A DNA stretch of 64,000 nt, from the NCBI RefSeq assembly GCF_008386635.1, contig NZ_VUOE01000001.1, forward strand, positions 2,037,857 through 2,101,856, written 5' to 3'. Shown one piece after another: positions 33,566 to 42,686 of the stretch. The notes under the pieces were generated by a model. The model made no database searches, was not told the origin of the DNA, and was given only the letters and a program-made list of their open reading frames with translations. Both the position numbers and the translations under genes were made by a program. Position 1 is the first letter of the stretch. The number at the start of each line of letters is the position of its first letter. This stretch comes from Maribacter flavus (GTDB lineage Bacteria > Bacteroidota > Bacteroidia > Flavobacteriales > Flavobacteriaceae).

Positions 33566-35206
33566 ATGAAACGAAGAAACTTTGTACAATTGTCCGGCAT
33601 GGGTGCGGCCTCCCTATTGGTACCCGCAAGTATGATGGGCAATGTGATTGAAACAGAAGCCCTCCTGGAGCCGGGTATGGACGTCGTCCTAAAAAAGAAA
33701 ATGGCCGATGTAGCCCTGAATACCGCCAAATCCTTGGGTGCTACCTATGCCGATGCGCGCATTGGACGGTACTTGAACCAATATGTATTTACAAGGGAGG
33801 ACAAGGTGCAGAACGTGGTGAACACGGAATCCTTTGGAATTGGAATAAGAGTAATCGCCAATGGGACCTGGGGTTTTGCCTCCACCAATAGCGTTACCGA
33901 GGACGGAATCAAAAAAGCGACCCAACAGGCCGTAGCCATTGCCAAGGCGAACTCCAAAATCCAGAAGGAGCCCGTACAACTGGCACCGGTGGAGGCGCAT
34001 GGAGAGGTTTCTTGGAAGACACCTTTGACCAAGGATTTTAAGGACGTACCGGTTTCTGAAAAAGTAGACCTGTTATTGAGCGCGAATGCTGCCGCCATGG
34101 AAAACGGGGCCAACTTTGTGAATTCGGCCTTGTTCATGGTCAACGAACAAAAATATTTTGCCTCTACGGATGGTTCTTATATAGATCAGGATGTACATAG
34201 AATTTGGCCCACATTTAGCGTAACGGCCGTAGATCGGGCGGCCGGCAAGTTCAAGACCCGCCAGGCGATGAGTGCGCCCATGGGGATGGGCTATGAGTAT
34301 ATGGACGGACTTGCTTCGGAAAAGCTGGAAGGTCCTGCTGGAATCACCCTCTACCGAAAAAGTTATGATATCGTGGAAGATGCCATCCAAGCGGCGAATC
34401 AGGCCAAGGAGATGCTTTCGGCAAAATCCGTAGATCCCGGAAAATACGACTTAGTACTGGAGCCCAACCATTTGGGGCTCACCATCCATGAGTCGGTTGG
34501 ACACCCCTTGGAACTGGACCGTGTCCTGGGCTATGAGGCCAATTATGCAGGTACCAGTTTTGCTACCTTGGACAAATGGAAATCGGGTGATTTCAATTAC
34601 GGAAGTAAGATCGTAAACTTGGTGGCGGACAAGACCCAAGTGGGCAGTTTGGGTGCCGTTGGCTATGACGATGAAGGCGTGAAAACCAAAAAATGGGATT
34701 TGGTCCGTAACGGTACCTTGGTGAACTATCAGGCTATTCGTGATCAAGTAAACATCATTGACCAAAACGAATCCCACGGATGTTGCTATGCCCAAAGTTG
34801 GAACGATGTCCAATTTCAGCGGATGCCAAACGTATCCTTGGAACCGGGAACCGAAAAGTACTCCATTAAGGACATGGTCAAGGATGTGGAAAAAGGTATT
34901 TATATCGCCGGACGCGGTTCGTATTCCATTGATCAACAGCGGTATAACTTCCAGTTTGGTGGTACGGTATTCTATGAAATCAAAAACGGGGAAATTGCTG
35001 GTATGCTGAACGATGTGGCCTACCAATCCAATACCCAGGAATTTTGGAATTCCTGTGCCAAGATTTGTGATGAAGGGGATTACCGCATGTTCGGGTCCTT
35101 CTTCGATGGAAAGGGGCAGCCGTCCCAAGTGAGCGCCGTATCCCACGGTAGCTCTACCTCCAGATTCAATGATATCAATGTAATAAACACGGGTCGTACC
35201 ATTTAA
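33566..35206 (+). CDS. TldD-type metalloprotease with Tat-like signal
   Basis: A 546-residue modulator-of-gyrase family protease. The N-terminus MKRRNFVQLSGMGAASLLVP is a twin-arginine type signal (RRNFVQ then a hydrophobic stretch). The protease core has LTIHESVGHPLELDR, containing the zinc motif HExxxH, and a C-terminal Cys-rich segment NSCAKICDEGDY with GSFFDGKGQP. TldD pairs with TldE to trim unfolded peptides and mature some modified peptides in other bacteria. Here TldE follows 26 bases later without a signal, so TldD export may carry the partner along. About 60 residues longer than cytoplasmic TldD because of the signal region. Confidence 0.88.
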   Translation: MKRRNFVQLSGMGAASLLVPASMMGNVIETEALLEPGMDVVLKKKMADVALNTAKSLGATYADARIGRYLNQYVFTREDKVQNVVNTESFGIGIRVIANGTWGFASTNSVTEDGIKKATQQAVAIAKANSKIQKEPVQLAPVEAHGEVSWKTPLTKDFKDVPVSEKVDLLLSANAAAMENGANFVNSALFMVNEQKYFASTDGSYIDQDVHRIWPTFSVTAVDRAAGKFKTRQAMSAPMGMGYEYMDGLASEKLEGPAGITLYRKSYDIVEDAIQAANQAKEMLSAKSVDPGKYDLVLEPNHLGLTIHESVGHPLELDRVLGYEANYAGTSFATLDKWKSGDFNYGSKIVNLVADKTQVGSLGAVGYDDEGVKTKKWDLVRNGTLVNYQAIRDQVNIIDQNESHGCCYAQSWNDVQFQRMPNVSLEPGTEKYSIKDMVKDVEKGIYIAGRGSYSIDQQRYNFQFGGTVFYEIKNGEIAGMLNDVAYQSNTQEFWNSCAKICDEGDYRMFGSFFDGKGQPSQVSAVSHGSSTSRFNDINVINTGRTI

Positions 35207-35232
35207 AGGATACGCAATACAAAATTTCAGAA

Positions 35233-36549
35233 ATGGCAATATATACAGAAGAAGAGGCCAGAAAAATTATGGAAAAGGCGTTGAGCTTTTCCACGGCCGA
35301 TACATGTGAAATAAATTTAAGTGGCGAGGAGAGCGGAAACATCCGCTACGCCCGAAATACCGTTTCCACGGCAGGTCATAGATCCAATCAATCCTTGGTG
35401 GTGCAATCCAGTTTTGGGAAGAAATCTGGTACTGCGACCATTGACGAGTTTGATGATGCCTCCCTGGAAAAGGTGGTGAAAAGAGCGGAGGAACTGGCGA
35501 AACTCTCTCCGGAGAACCCGGAGTTTATGGAGCCTTTGGAGCAGCAGAGCTATGATAAGGCCATTAACTTTGTGGAAGCGACGGCGAATATAACCCCGGA
35601 ATATAGGGCATCGGTGGCCAATGATAGTATTGAACCCGCAGCGGCAAAGGATGTTACCGCAGCAGGATTTTTGGACGATTCCTATGGTTTCAGTGCGATG
35701 TTGAATTCCAAGGGTCTTTTTGCATACAATAAATCCTCCAACGTCGATTTTACGGTGACCATGCGTACCAACGACGGTACGGGTTCCGGTTGGGTCGCTA
35801 GGGATTTCAACGATATAGGCAAGTTCAATGCTTCCGAGGCATCCAAGGTGGCCATTGGCAAGGCGGTGATGTCCAGGGAAGCGAAGGCTATAGAACCCGG
35901 TAAATACACCGTTATCTTGGAACCCGCCGCGGCCGAGGATTTGATCAGCAATATGGCAAGATCCCTAAATGCCCGTACCGCGGATGAAGGCCGGAGCTTT
36001 ATGTCCAAAGAAGGTGGTGGTACCAAAATGGGAGAAAAAATAGTGGACGAAAGGGTCAACCTATGGTCAGACCCCTTGCATCCCGAAGTTCCCACCAGTA
36101 CTTGGAGCGGAGATGGTCAGGCCTTGAAGAAAACAGTTTGGATCGAAAACGGGGTGGTCAAAAATTTGGCCTATGACCGTTTCTGGGCGCAAGAACAAGG
36201 TGTTGAGCCAGTGCCGTTTCCCAACAATATCATCATGGGTGGCGGCGATGCTTCTTTAGAAGATTTGATAAAAGGTACCAAAAAAGGGATTTTGGTGACC
36301 CGTTTGTGGTACATCCGTACGGTGGACCCGCAGACCTTATTATACACCGGTCTTACTCGGGACGGAACGTTTTACATCGAAAACGGACAGATCAAACATC
36401 CGGTGAAGAACTTCCGCTTTAATGAGAGTCCGGTCATTATGCTGAACAATCTGGAAGCTTTGGGGCAACAGGTCCGTATTAACGGGAATTTGATTCCGTA
36501 CATGAAAATCAGGGACTTTACCTTTACGAGCTTATCGGATGCCGTATAG
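35233..36549 (+). CDS. TldE/PmbA-type partner subunit
   Basis: A 438-residue protein of the TldD/PmbA family lacking the HExxxH site, as expected for the non-catalytic TldE subunit. It begins at once with the family fold (MAIYTEEEARKIMEKAL) and has no signal peptide. Visible segments: SGNIRYARNTVSTAG, GKYTVILEPAAAEDLI, LWSDPLHPEVPTSTW and MLNNLEALGQQV near the end. It lies 26 bases after tldD and ends before a strong terminator, so the two genes are one transcript. Confidence 0.87.
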   Translation: MAIYTEEEARKIMEKALSFSTADTCEINLSGEESGNIRYARNTVSTAGHRSNQSLVVQSSFGKKSGTATIDEFDDASLEKVVKRAEELAKLSPENPEFMEPLEQQSYDKAINFVEATANITPEYRASVANDSIEPAAAKDVTAAGFLDDSYGFSAMLNSKGLFAYNKSSNVDFTVTMRTNDGTGSGWVARDFNDIGKFNASEASKVAIGKAVMSREAKAIEPGKYTVILEPAAAEDLISNMARSLNARTADEGRSFMSKEGGGTKMGEKIVDERVNLWSDPLHPEVPTSTWSGDGQALKKTVWIENGVVKNLAYDRFWAQEQGVEPVPFPNNIIMGGGDASLEDLIKGTKKGILVTRLWYIRTVDPQTLLYTGLTRDGTFYIENGQIKHPVKNFRFNESPVIMLNNLEALGQQVRINGNLIPYMKIRDFTFTSLSDAV

Positions 36550-36564
36550 GTCTTGAAATTTTGA

Positions 36565-36610
36565 AAGCTGGTTGCGATACATTTTATCATTGCAACCAGT
36601 TTTTCTTTTC
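36565..36610 (+). terminator. Intrinsic terminator after tldDE
   Basis: CTGGTTGC (36568-36575) pairs perfectly with GCAACCAG (36592-36599), then TTTTTCTTTT. It separates the tldDE unit from the MoxR operon. Confidence 0.9.
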
Positions 36611-36646
36611 ACTATGGTTTAAAATTTAAAAAACTTTTAAATACCG

Positions 36647-37267
36647 TTGAGCAACGAGTTTTTCTTTACCCGATTACAATATGAGTCCGGCGATTGGGAC
36701 GTGGACCAACGTATGCCTTCCAACCTGCTGAACTCTTTGGTAGAGTACACCACGCTCCAGGTGAATACGGTGGAAAACATCGTCCCCTTGGCCAGTGACG
36801 ATATTTTTAAATGTCCCTTTTGTTACCTATCCGGACATAAATTGGTACAGTTCTCCAAAAAGGAAGGGGAAAACTTTAAAAAATATGTGGATAACGGCGG
36901 ATTCGTTTTCGTGGACGATTGCAACCACGATATCGACGGACTTTTTGCAAAATCCTTCGAACGGCAAATGGGGGAGTTGTTCGGGAACGAAGCCTTGGTG
37001 AAACTGCCCAATGATCATGAACTCTACACCCTGTTTTTCAATTTTGAGGATGGACCGCCCACTACTTCCCAGGAACTGAACGGATGGGGCGACGACTTGG
37101 TACATGAATACCTAAAGGCAATCGAAATCAATGGAAGGATAGGGGTTTTGTATAGCAATAAGGATTATGGCTGCGAATGGGATTATGATTTTAGAAACAA
37201 ACGGTGGTATAAAAACGATAATACAAGATTTGGCGTAAATATCGTCATGTACGCATTAACATCTTAA
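36647..37267 (+). CDS. DUF4159 protein (first gene of MoxR operon)
   Basis: A 206-residue protein from a TTG codon at 36647 (SNEFFFTRLQYESGDWDVD follows); no ATG matches the family's start. DUF4159 features: FFTRLQYESGDWD, CPFCYLSGHKLVQF, GGFVFVDDCNHDIDGLF (a glutamine-amidotransferase-like Rossmann core) and VLYSNKDYGCEWDYD. The role is unknown, but in Bacteroidota it commonly heads MoxR/DUF58/BatA gene sets. There is no signal peptide. MoxR follows 16 bases later. Confidence 0.82.
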   Translation: MSNEFFFTRLQYESGDWDVDQRMPSNLLNSLVEYTTLQVNTVENIVPLASDDIFKCPFCYLSGHKLVQFSKKEGENFKKYVDNGGFVFVDDCNHDIDGLFAKSFERQMGELFGNEALVKLPNDHELYTLFFNFEDGPPTTSQELNGWGDDLVHEYLKAIEINGRIGVLYSNKDYGCEWDYDFRNKRWYKNDNTRFGVNIVMYALTS

Positions 37268-37283
37268 GCAGAATTTAGAATAC

Positions 37284-38288
37284 ATGGACAAACAATTAGT
37301 GGCTGCGGAGCAGGAAATAAAAAAATTGACGGATAAACTACCCTTGCTAAAAAAGGAGATAGGAAAAGTCATTGTAGGCCAGGAAGAAACCATTGAGCAC
37401 ATGCTCATCACTTTTCTCGCAGGGGGACATGCCCTTTTGGAAGGGGTACCCGGACTCGCCAAGACCTTGTTGATCAAGACCATTTCCCAGGCAATAGACT
37501 TAAAGTTCAATAGGATCCAGTTTACGCCGGATTTGATGCCTTCGGATATCGTGGGCACTGAAATTTTGGAGGAGGACCATAGCACGGGTAACAAGTTCTT
37601 CAAGTTCAATAAGGGTCCCATTTTTGCCAATATCGTTTTGGCCGATGAAATCAACAGAACCCCGCCAAAGACCCAAGCCGCTCTGTTGGAGGCCATGCAG
37701 GAATTTGAGGTAACCTATTCAGGGAAGACCTATGAAATGGACCGACCCTTTTTTATTTTGGCCACGCAGAACCCTATCGAACAATCGGGTACGTTTCCGC
37801 TGCCCGAAGCACAGCAAGATCGTTTTCTTTTTTATATCAAAATTGGGTATCCAACCGCAAGTGAAGAAGAAACCATTTTAAAGAATACGACCGGGACCCA
37901 CAGACCGAAAGTGGAAAAAATCATCAGCGGACCGGAAATCATCCGCTTGCAAGAGCTGGTACGCGAGGTACACATTAGCGATGACCTTATTGGATATGTA
38001 AGCGATTTGATACGGGCCACACGCCCGGAAACTTCCAATTCCGACTTTGTTAAACAGTGGGTAGGTTGGGGAGCGGGACCCCGGGCAGGGCAGGCCATGA
38101 TCTTGACCGCCAAGGCAAGGGCCTTGCAGGAAGGTCGCTTTTCGGTCACTCTGGAAGACCTGAAACATGTCGCCTTCCCCGTATTGCGGCACCGGGTCAT
38201 CGTGAACTTTAGGGCAGAGGCCGAAGGAATCGATTCGGACGCCGTTACCAAGGAATTGTTGGAAAAGAGTAAGGTAAACGTAAAATAG
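37284..38288 (+). CDS. MoxR family AAA+ ATPase
   Basis: A 334-residue chaperone-like ATPase. Walker A GVPGLAKT (54-61), Walker B IVLADEINR (about 116-124), sensor 1 ILATQNPIEQSGTFPLPEAQ split over the MoxR signature, and the C-terminal lid with AMILTAKARALQEGR. MoxR proteins work with VWA-domain partners to load metals or assemble complexes. Here the DUF58 protein (VWA-like) starts 7 bases downstream. Confidence 0.95.
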   Translation: MDKQLVAAEQEIKKLTDKLPLLKKEIGKVIVGQEETIEHMLITFLAGGHALLEGVPGLAKTLLIKTISQAIDLKFNRIQFTPDLMPSDIVGTEILEEDHSTGNKFFKFNKGPIFANIVLADEINRTPPKTQAALLEAMQEFEVTYSGKTYEMDRPFFILATQNPIEQSGTFPLPEAQQDRFLFYIKIGYPTASEEETILKNTTGTHRPKVEKIISGPEIIRLQELVREVHISDDLIGYVSDLIRATRPETSNSDFVKQWVGWGAGPRAGQAMILTAKARALQEGRFSVTLEDLKHVAFPVLRHRVIVNFRAEAEGIDSDAVTKELLEKSKVNVK

Positions 38289-38295
38289 CTGCCCT

Positions 38296-39192
38296 TTGAA
38301 AACGGACTACAGGGAACTTTTTCAACCGCAGATCATCAACAGTGTATCTGGATTGGCACTCATCGCACGTGCGATTGTGGACGGATTTTTATCTGGGTCG
38401 CATCAAAGTAGGCGGGTAGGTCCTGGTCAGGAATTTAGCCAGTACAGGGGCTATCAACCCGGGGATGACATGCGGCTGTTGGATTGGAAAATGTTGGCCC
38501 GTTCCGGGAGGTATTACATCAAGGAATCGGACATTGATACGCAGGTAAACGTAAAGTTCATTGTGGATAGCAGTGCTTCTATGTTGCATGAGGAAGCCGG
38601 ACTGCGGAAAATCGATTTTGTAAAGGTATTGGTGGCTTCCTTGGCCTATCTATCACACAACCAAGGGGATATGGTGGGACTGTATGCCCTTAACAGCTCG
38701 GGATTGCGAAGTGTATATCCGGCAGCTCATAAAAAGCATTATAACCGTATTTTACACGAACTGATCGAACTCAAAGTGGGTGGGGAGTGGCCCACAAATC
38801 TGAAAGATTTGGAGAAGATACATCAACGCACCCAAAAGGAATTGTTGTTCGTCATTACCGATATGCACGAAGCGGGTACCGAACTGACCCGTTGGATTCA
38901 AAATCTAAAAACCTCTAGAAATGAGGTGGTCGTGCTGCATGTCTTGGGAGAAAATGAATTGGAGTTCAACTATTCAGGTGCCCTGGTATTTGAAGACCTG
39001 GAAACGGGAAAAAAGGTGAAGGTGGAGGCAAAAAATGCCAGAAAGGAATATCTAAAATTGATGGAAACGAATCTGGAGGAACTAATGAATGATTTCCTTT
39101 CCAAGAATATCAGCTATGAACTGTTCCGTCTTCATAATCCTATGGAAGATGCCTTGCAATTATTTTTAAAAAAACGGATCACGTTGAGGTAA
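38296..39192 (+). CDS. DUF58 domain protein (VWA-like partner of MoxR)
   Basis: A 298-residue soluble protein, initiated at TTG 38296 (KTDYRELFQPQIINSVSG). It shows the DUF58 core: GFLSGSHQSRRVGPGQEFSQ-like region, YRGYQPGDDMRLLDWKMLAR (about 52-71) and FIVDSSASM (D-x-S-x-S metal site of the VWA fold). The stop is followed at once by the ATG of the BatA-like gene. DUF58/MoxR pairs are standard in aerotolerance-type operons. Confidence 0.9.
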   Translation: MKTDYRELFQPQIINSVSGLALIARAIVDGFLSGSHQSRRVGPGQEFSQYRGYQPGDDMRLLDWKMLARSGRYYIKESDIDTQVNVKFIVDSSASMLHEEAGLRKIDFVKVLVASLAYLSHNQGDMVGLYALNSSGLRSVYPAAHKKHYNRILHELIELKVGGEWPTNLKDLEKIHQRTQKELLFVITDMHEAGTELTRWIQNLKTSRNEVVVLHVLGENELEFNYSGALVFEDLETGKKVKVEAKNARKEYLKLMETNLEELMNDFLSKNISYELFRLHNPMEDALQLFLKKRITLR

Positions 39193-40476
39193 ATGACATT
39201 TTTGCAACCTACATATCTTTGGGCCCTTTTATCCTTGGCTGTTCCCTTGCTTATCCATTTGTTGAACAAGGGGGATGTAAAAACGGTGAAGGTAGGAAGT
39301 GTGAAATTCCTTAGGGAATCTGATACCAAGCAATCCCGAAAGATCAGGTTGCACGAATTGTTCCTGTTGTTACTGCGGATGCTTTTATTGGGCCTGATCA
39401 TTCTGTATTTGGCAGAACCACGGTGGAAGACCAAAGTGCAAAAGGTTGCCCTGACCTATCTTATTGAGCCCTCTTTGGCGTCCAATGAAGCTTTTATGGC
39501 CTTTGCGGATTCCCTTCCTCAAAACGATATTCGATGGTTTGCCGAAAATTTTCCGGATTTGGAAGCTGAGGTTGACCGTGGCACCGTCCCTACCTATTGG
39601 CAGCTTGCGCAAAGCTTAACTGAAATACATTCGGATAGTATCGTGGTCTTTACTAAAGGCTTGGCCAAAGGAATCAAAGGACCAAGACCAGTGGTAGACC
39701 CAAATGTGCGTTGGGTCATCGTTGAAAATGAAACGGAGGTTGTTGAGCCCATTGGCGCAAAAATCATTGGGGATTCTATAAGGCTATTCGAAGCAAAGAG
39801 TTCTTCCCAAATAACCGATTTACAGGCAAACATGCTCTCCAAAAATGATGCAAGCGTTGTCTCGCTAACTGCGGATAGTCTGGTTTGGAACGCATCGGGA
39901 GAAACGACCAAAGTCCCTATTTTACAGAACGATACCCTGCATGTTACCGTAGCATTTGACGAAAGTTATGAAAGGGAAATGTGGTATGTTACATCGGCGT
40001 TAAAAGCTATTGGCACGTATGGGATGCGGGAAATCAAACTAAAAACGATGGACGCCGATGCCTTACCGGAGACAGGAAAACCTTTGGATTTGTTGGTCTG
40101 GTTAAAGAATGGCAACGTCCCGAATATAAGTCAAACCACCCTAGCGATGGTACCTGATTCTTTGGCAAATTCCCTTATAGAACCTACCGAATCCAAAAAT
40201 CTTTTTCATTTGACGGGGCGATTGAATATAGAAAATACAATCACCAAAAATTTCACCAATTCTTTGGCCTCATTGCTGTTGTTCAACAGTACTTTGGAGG
40301 ACAATTTGATCGAACGGGACCAACGCGTATTGCCCGAAACGGAATTTACCCCGAATGTAGCCACCTCGGAATCTAGAATGAAGGTCCGTACCATGGATAT
40401 TTCTCCTTGGATCTGGCTGGCCGTTTTTTTAGTGCTCGTAGCAGAGCGGATACTCTCAAAAGTAAGAAAGCAATGA
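39193..40476 (+). CDS. BatA-like membrane protein (aerotolerance N-terminal domain)
   Basis: A 427-residue inner-membrane protein. It begins MTFLQPTYLWALLSLAVPLLI, the conserved BatA/TIGR02226 N-terminal hydrophobic domain, then KVGSVKFLRESDTKQSRKIRLHE and a second membrane helix (about 57-75). A large periplasmic domain follows (80-405) and a C-terminal helix (IWLAVFLVLVAERI). It lacks the VWA metal motif, so it is not a full BatA/BatB. It overlaps the next gene by the ATGA at 40473-40476. Confidence 0.8.
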   Translation: MTFLQPTYLWALLSLAVPLLIHLLNKGDVKTVKVGSVKFLRESDTKQSRKIRLHELFLLLLRMLLLGLIILYLAEPRWKTKVQKVALTYLIEPSLASNEAFMAFADSLPQNDIRWFAENFPDLEAEVDRGTVPTYWQLAQSLTEIHSDSIVVFTKGLAKGIKGPRPVVDPNVRWVIVENETEVVEPIGAKIIGDSIRLFEAKSSSQITDLQANMLSKNDASVVSLTADSLVWNASGETTKVPILQNDTLHVTVAFDESYEREMWYVTSALKAIGTYGMREIKLKTMDADALPETGKPLDLLVWLKNGNVPNISQTTLAMVPDSLANSLIEPTESKNLFHLTGRLNIENTITKNFTNSLASLLLFNSTLEDNLIERDQRVLPETEFTPNVATSESRMKVRTMDISPWIWLAVFLVLVAERILSKVRKQ

Positions 40477-42686
40477 AGGAGGCGCGGGATATTTTATATG
40501 GGGCTTTGCTCAAATGGCGCTTGTTGAAAAGTACGGAGCCATTGCTGGTTGCGTTGGCACTTGGGGGGAGCGCTTATTTACTTATTTCCTCTTTTTGGGT
40601 GGCCGTAATGGTCTTTTTGATTTCGTTGTCGGTCGGTTTATGGTTCGTTCGACCTTGGAAGTTGACCCTGGCCCAAATCTGTTCCAGGGTAGACGAAACC
40701 ATCCCGACCATGGAGCACAGCACGGGCTTGATTCTGGAAAATGAAAACCAATTGCCGCTGCTTTCCAAAATCCAACGGGCAAGGGCCAGTGAAACCCTCA
40801 AGAACCATCAACGTGACATACGTATCGAAAATGCCCTAGTACCTACTGCCGGTATTTCGCTGCTTGTTATTTTGCTGGCTTGGTTGGTACATGCATTGGG
40901 GGTTTTTCAGTTGGACCGCAATACTAAAAATATTTCGGAGGCCGATGTGGTGACCTTTCAGACACTGGATTCAACGAATCTCGAAATCCTTCCTCCAAAA
41001 ATAAGGAGTCAGGAAATCCGCATCAGCTACCCAAATTACACCCAAAAACTCGATACATACACCACCCAAATGAACCTGCGGGTCTTGGAAGGATCCCGTA
41101 TATCCTGGAACATTGTATTTGATCAATCGGTCAACGGGGTGCAACTACAAATGGGTGCCGATTCGCTCCAGATGGACGGTACCAAAGATTCCTTTTCAAA
41201 ATCGCTGGTGGCGGATTATGCCAATTTTTATGCCATCAAATTTGAGGATTCCTTGGGCAATTCCTACGTATCCGATTTGTTCGCTTTGGAGACCTATAAG
41301 GATGAACCGCCCGTTATTGAAATGGAAGGGTTGCCACAGTTCAGTTCTTTTGACTTTGAAGGTCCCCAAAAACTGGCGTTTACCACTCAATTAAAGGATG
41401 ATTTTGGCCTGGCCGATGTCGCCATTATAGCCACAGTGAGCAAGGGAAGTGGGGAATCCGTCAAATTTAGGGAGGAGCGGTTGGGCTTCGATACAAAACT
41501 GAGTTCGGGAATGAAAGAACAGAATTTTAGGAAAACCCTTAATTTAAGGGAGCTGAAGATGGAACCGGGGGACGAACTCTATTTTTACGTGGAGGCTATT
41601 GATAACAAACAGCCCAGACCCAATATTTCCAGGACGGAAACTTTCTTTACCGTCATAAGGGACACAGTAACCAATCAATTTGCGGTGGAGGGAACGTTGG
41701 GCGCCGACCTAATGCCGGATTATTTTAGGAGCCAACGCCAATTGATTATCGATACGGAAAAATTGATTGCGGAGAAACCAGTCATTGAAACCAAGGAGTA
41801 CAACTTTCGGAGCAACGAGCTGGGCTTTGACCAAAAGGCTTTGCGCATAAAATATGGGGAATTTATGGGCGACGAAAGCGAGGGCGGACCTGTAGTCGTT
41901 ACCGAAGTTGAAGCTGCAACGGAAGATCAGTTGGCAGAATATACCCATGACCATGATGGTTCCAACGAGCACAATTTGGTGGCCGAGGAGCATGAAGACC
42001 ACGACCACCAAGACCATGGAAACGAAGGCGACGCGGAAGATCCGCTGGAGGCGTATATCCATAATCATGAGGACCCGGAAGCCTCCACGCTCTTTGCCCA
42101 ATCCCTAAAAAGTAAATTGAAGCAGGCCATGGCGGAGATGTGGGATGCCGAATTGTATTTGCGACTTTTTCAACCGGAAAAATCCCTGCCTTACCAGTAC
42201 AAGGCCTTAAAACTGATTCAGGAAATTAAAAACAGCGCACGGATTTATGTACACAGAATTGGGTTTGATCCTCCGCCCATCAAAGAGGATAAGCGTTTGA
42301 CGGGTGACCTAAAGGAGGTTGGGAACTATTCCAAGAGCGAAACCTTGGAAAAGGAAGACGATTATCAAAACATGCGGAAAGCGGTAGCACGTTTGGAAGT
42401 TTTGTTGGATTCCGATTTAAAAATCACCAAAGCCGATCGGGACCTCTTCCATAAAGCTGGGAACGAATTGGCGCGGAAAGCCATTGAGGAACCGGGAAAA
42501 TATCTGGCAACCCTGCAGACCGTCAAATGGTTATCGGAAACGGAAGTCATTGATGCAAAGCAAATTAATAACGCGCTACAAGGCTTATATCGGGCTTTGC
42601 CCAAAAAACAAGTGCTGCCCAATTCCAGCGATCGCTATCAAAACGAGTTGAACAATCTGTTTATAGAATCCTTGAATGTTGAGTAA
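40473..42686 (+). CDS. Large membrane protein, DUF4175-like, with His-rich acidic segment
   Basis: About 737 residues from ATG 40473 (ATGA overlap with the previous stop; a longer frame from 40407 would overlap it by 70 bases). Two hydrophobic segments near the N-terminus (about 25-65) and one at about 130-150 are followed by a long extracytoplasmic region with beta-rich and coiled parts. A segment encoded at about 41940-42085 contains nine His among many Asp and Glu (HDHDGSNEH, EEHEDHDHQDHGN, IHNHED), a likely metal-binding or pH-sensing insert. It resembles DUF4175 proteins of Bacteroidota MoxR operons; function unknown. Confidence 0.75.
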   Translation: MKEARDILYGALLKWRLLKSTEPLLVALALGGSAYLLISSFWVAVMVFLISLSVGLWFVRPWKLTLAQICSRVDETIPTMEHSTGLILENENQLPLLSKIQRARASETLKNHQRDIRIENALVPTAGISLLVILLAWLVHALGVFQLDRNTKNISEADVVTFQTLDSTNLEILPPKIRSQEIRISYPNYTQKLDTYTTQMNLRVLEGSRISWNIVFDQSVNGVQLQMGADSLQMDGTKDSFSKSLVADYANFYAIKFEDSLGNSYVSDLFALETYKDEPPVIEMEGLPQFSSFDFEGPQKLAFTTQLKDDFGLADVAIIATVSKGSGESVKFREERLGFDTKLSSGMKEQNFRKTLNLRELKMEPGDELYFYVEAIDNKQPRPNISRTETFFTVIRDTVTNQFAVEGTLGADLMPDYFRSQRQLIIDTEKLIAEKPVIETKEYNFRSNELGFDQKALRIKYGEFMGDESEGGPVVVTEVEAATEDQLAEYTHDHDGSNEHNLVAEEHEDHDHQDHGNEGDAEDPLEAYIHNHEDPEASTLFAQSLKSKLKQAMAEMWDAELYLRLFQPEKSLPYQYKALKLIQEIKNSARIYVHRIGFDPPPIKEDKRLTGDLKEVGNYSKSETLEKEDDYQNMRKAVARLEVLLDSDLKITKADRDLFHKAGNELARKAIEEPGKYLATLQTVKWLSETEVIDAKQINNALQGLYRALPKKQVLPNSSDRYQNELNNLFIESLNVE

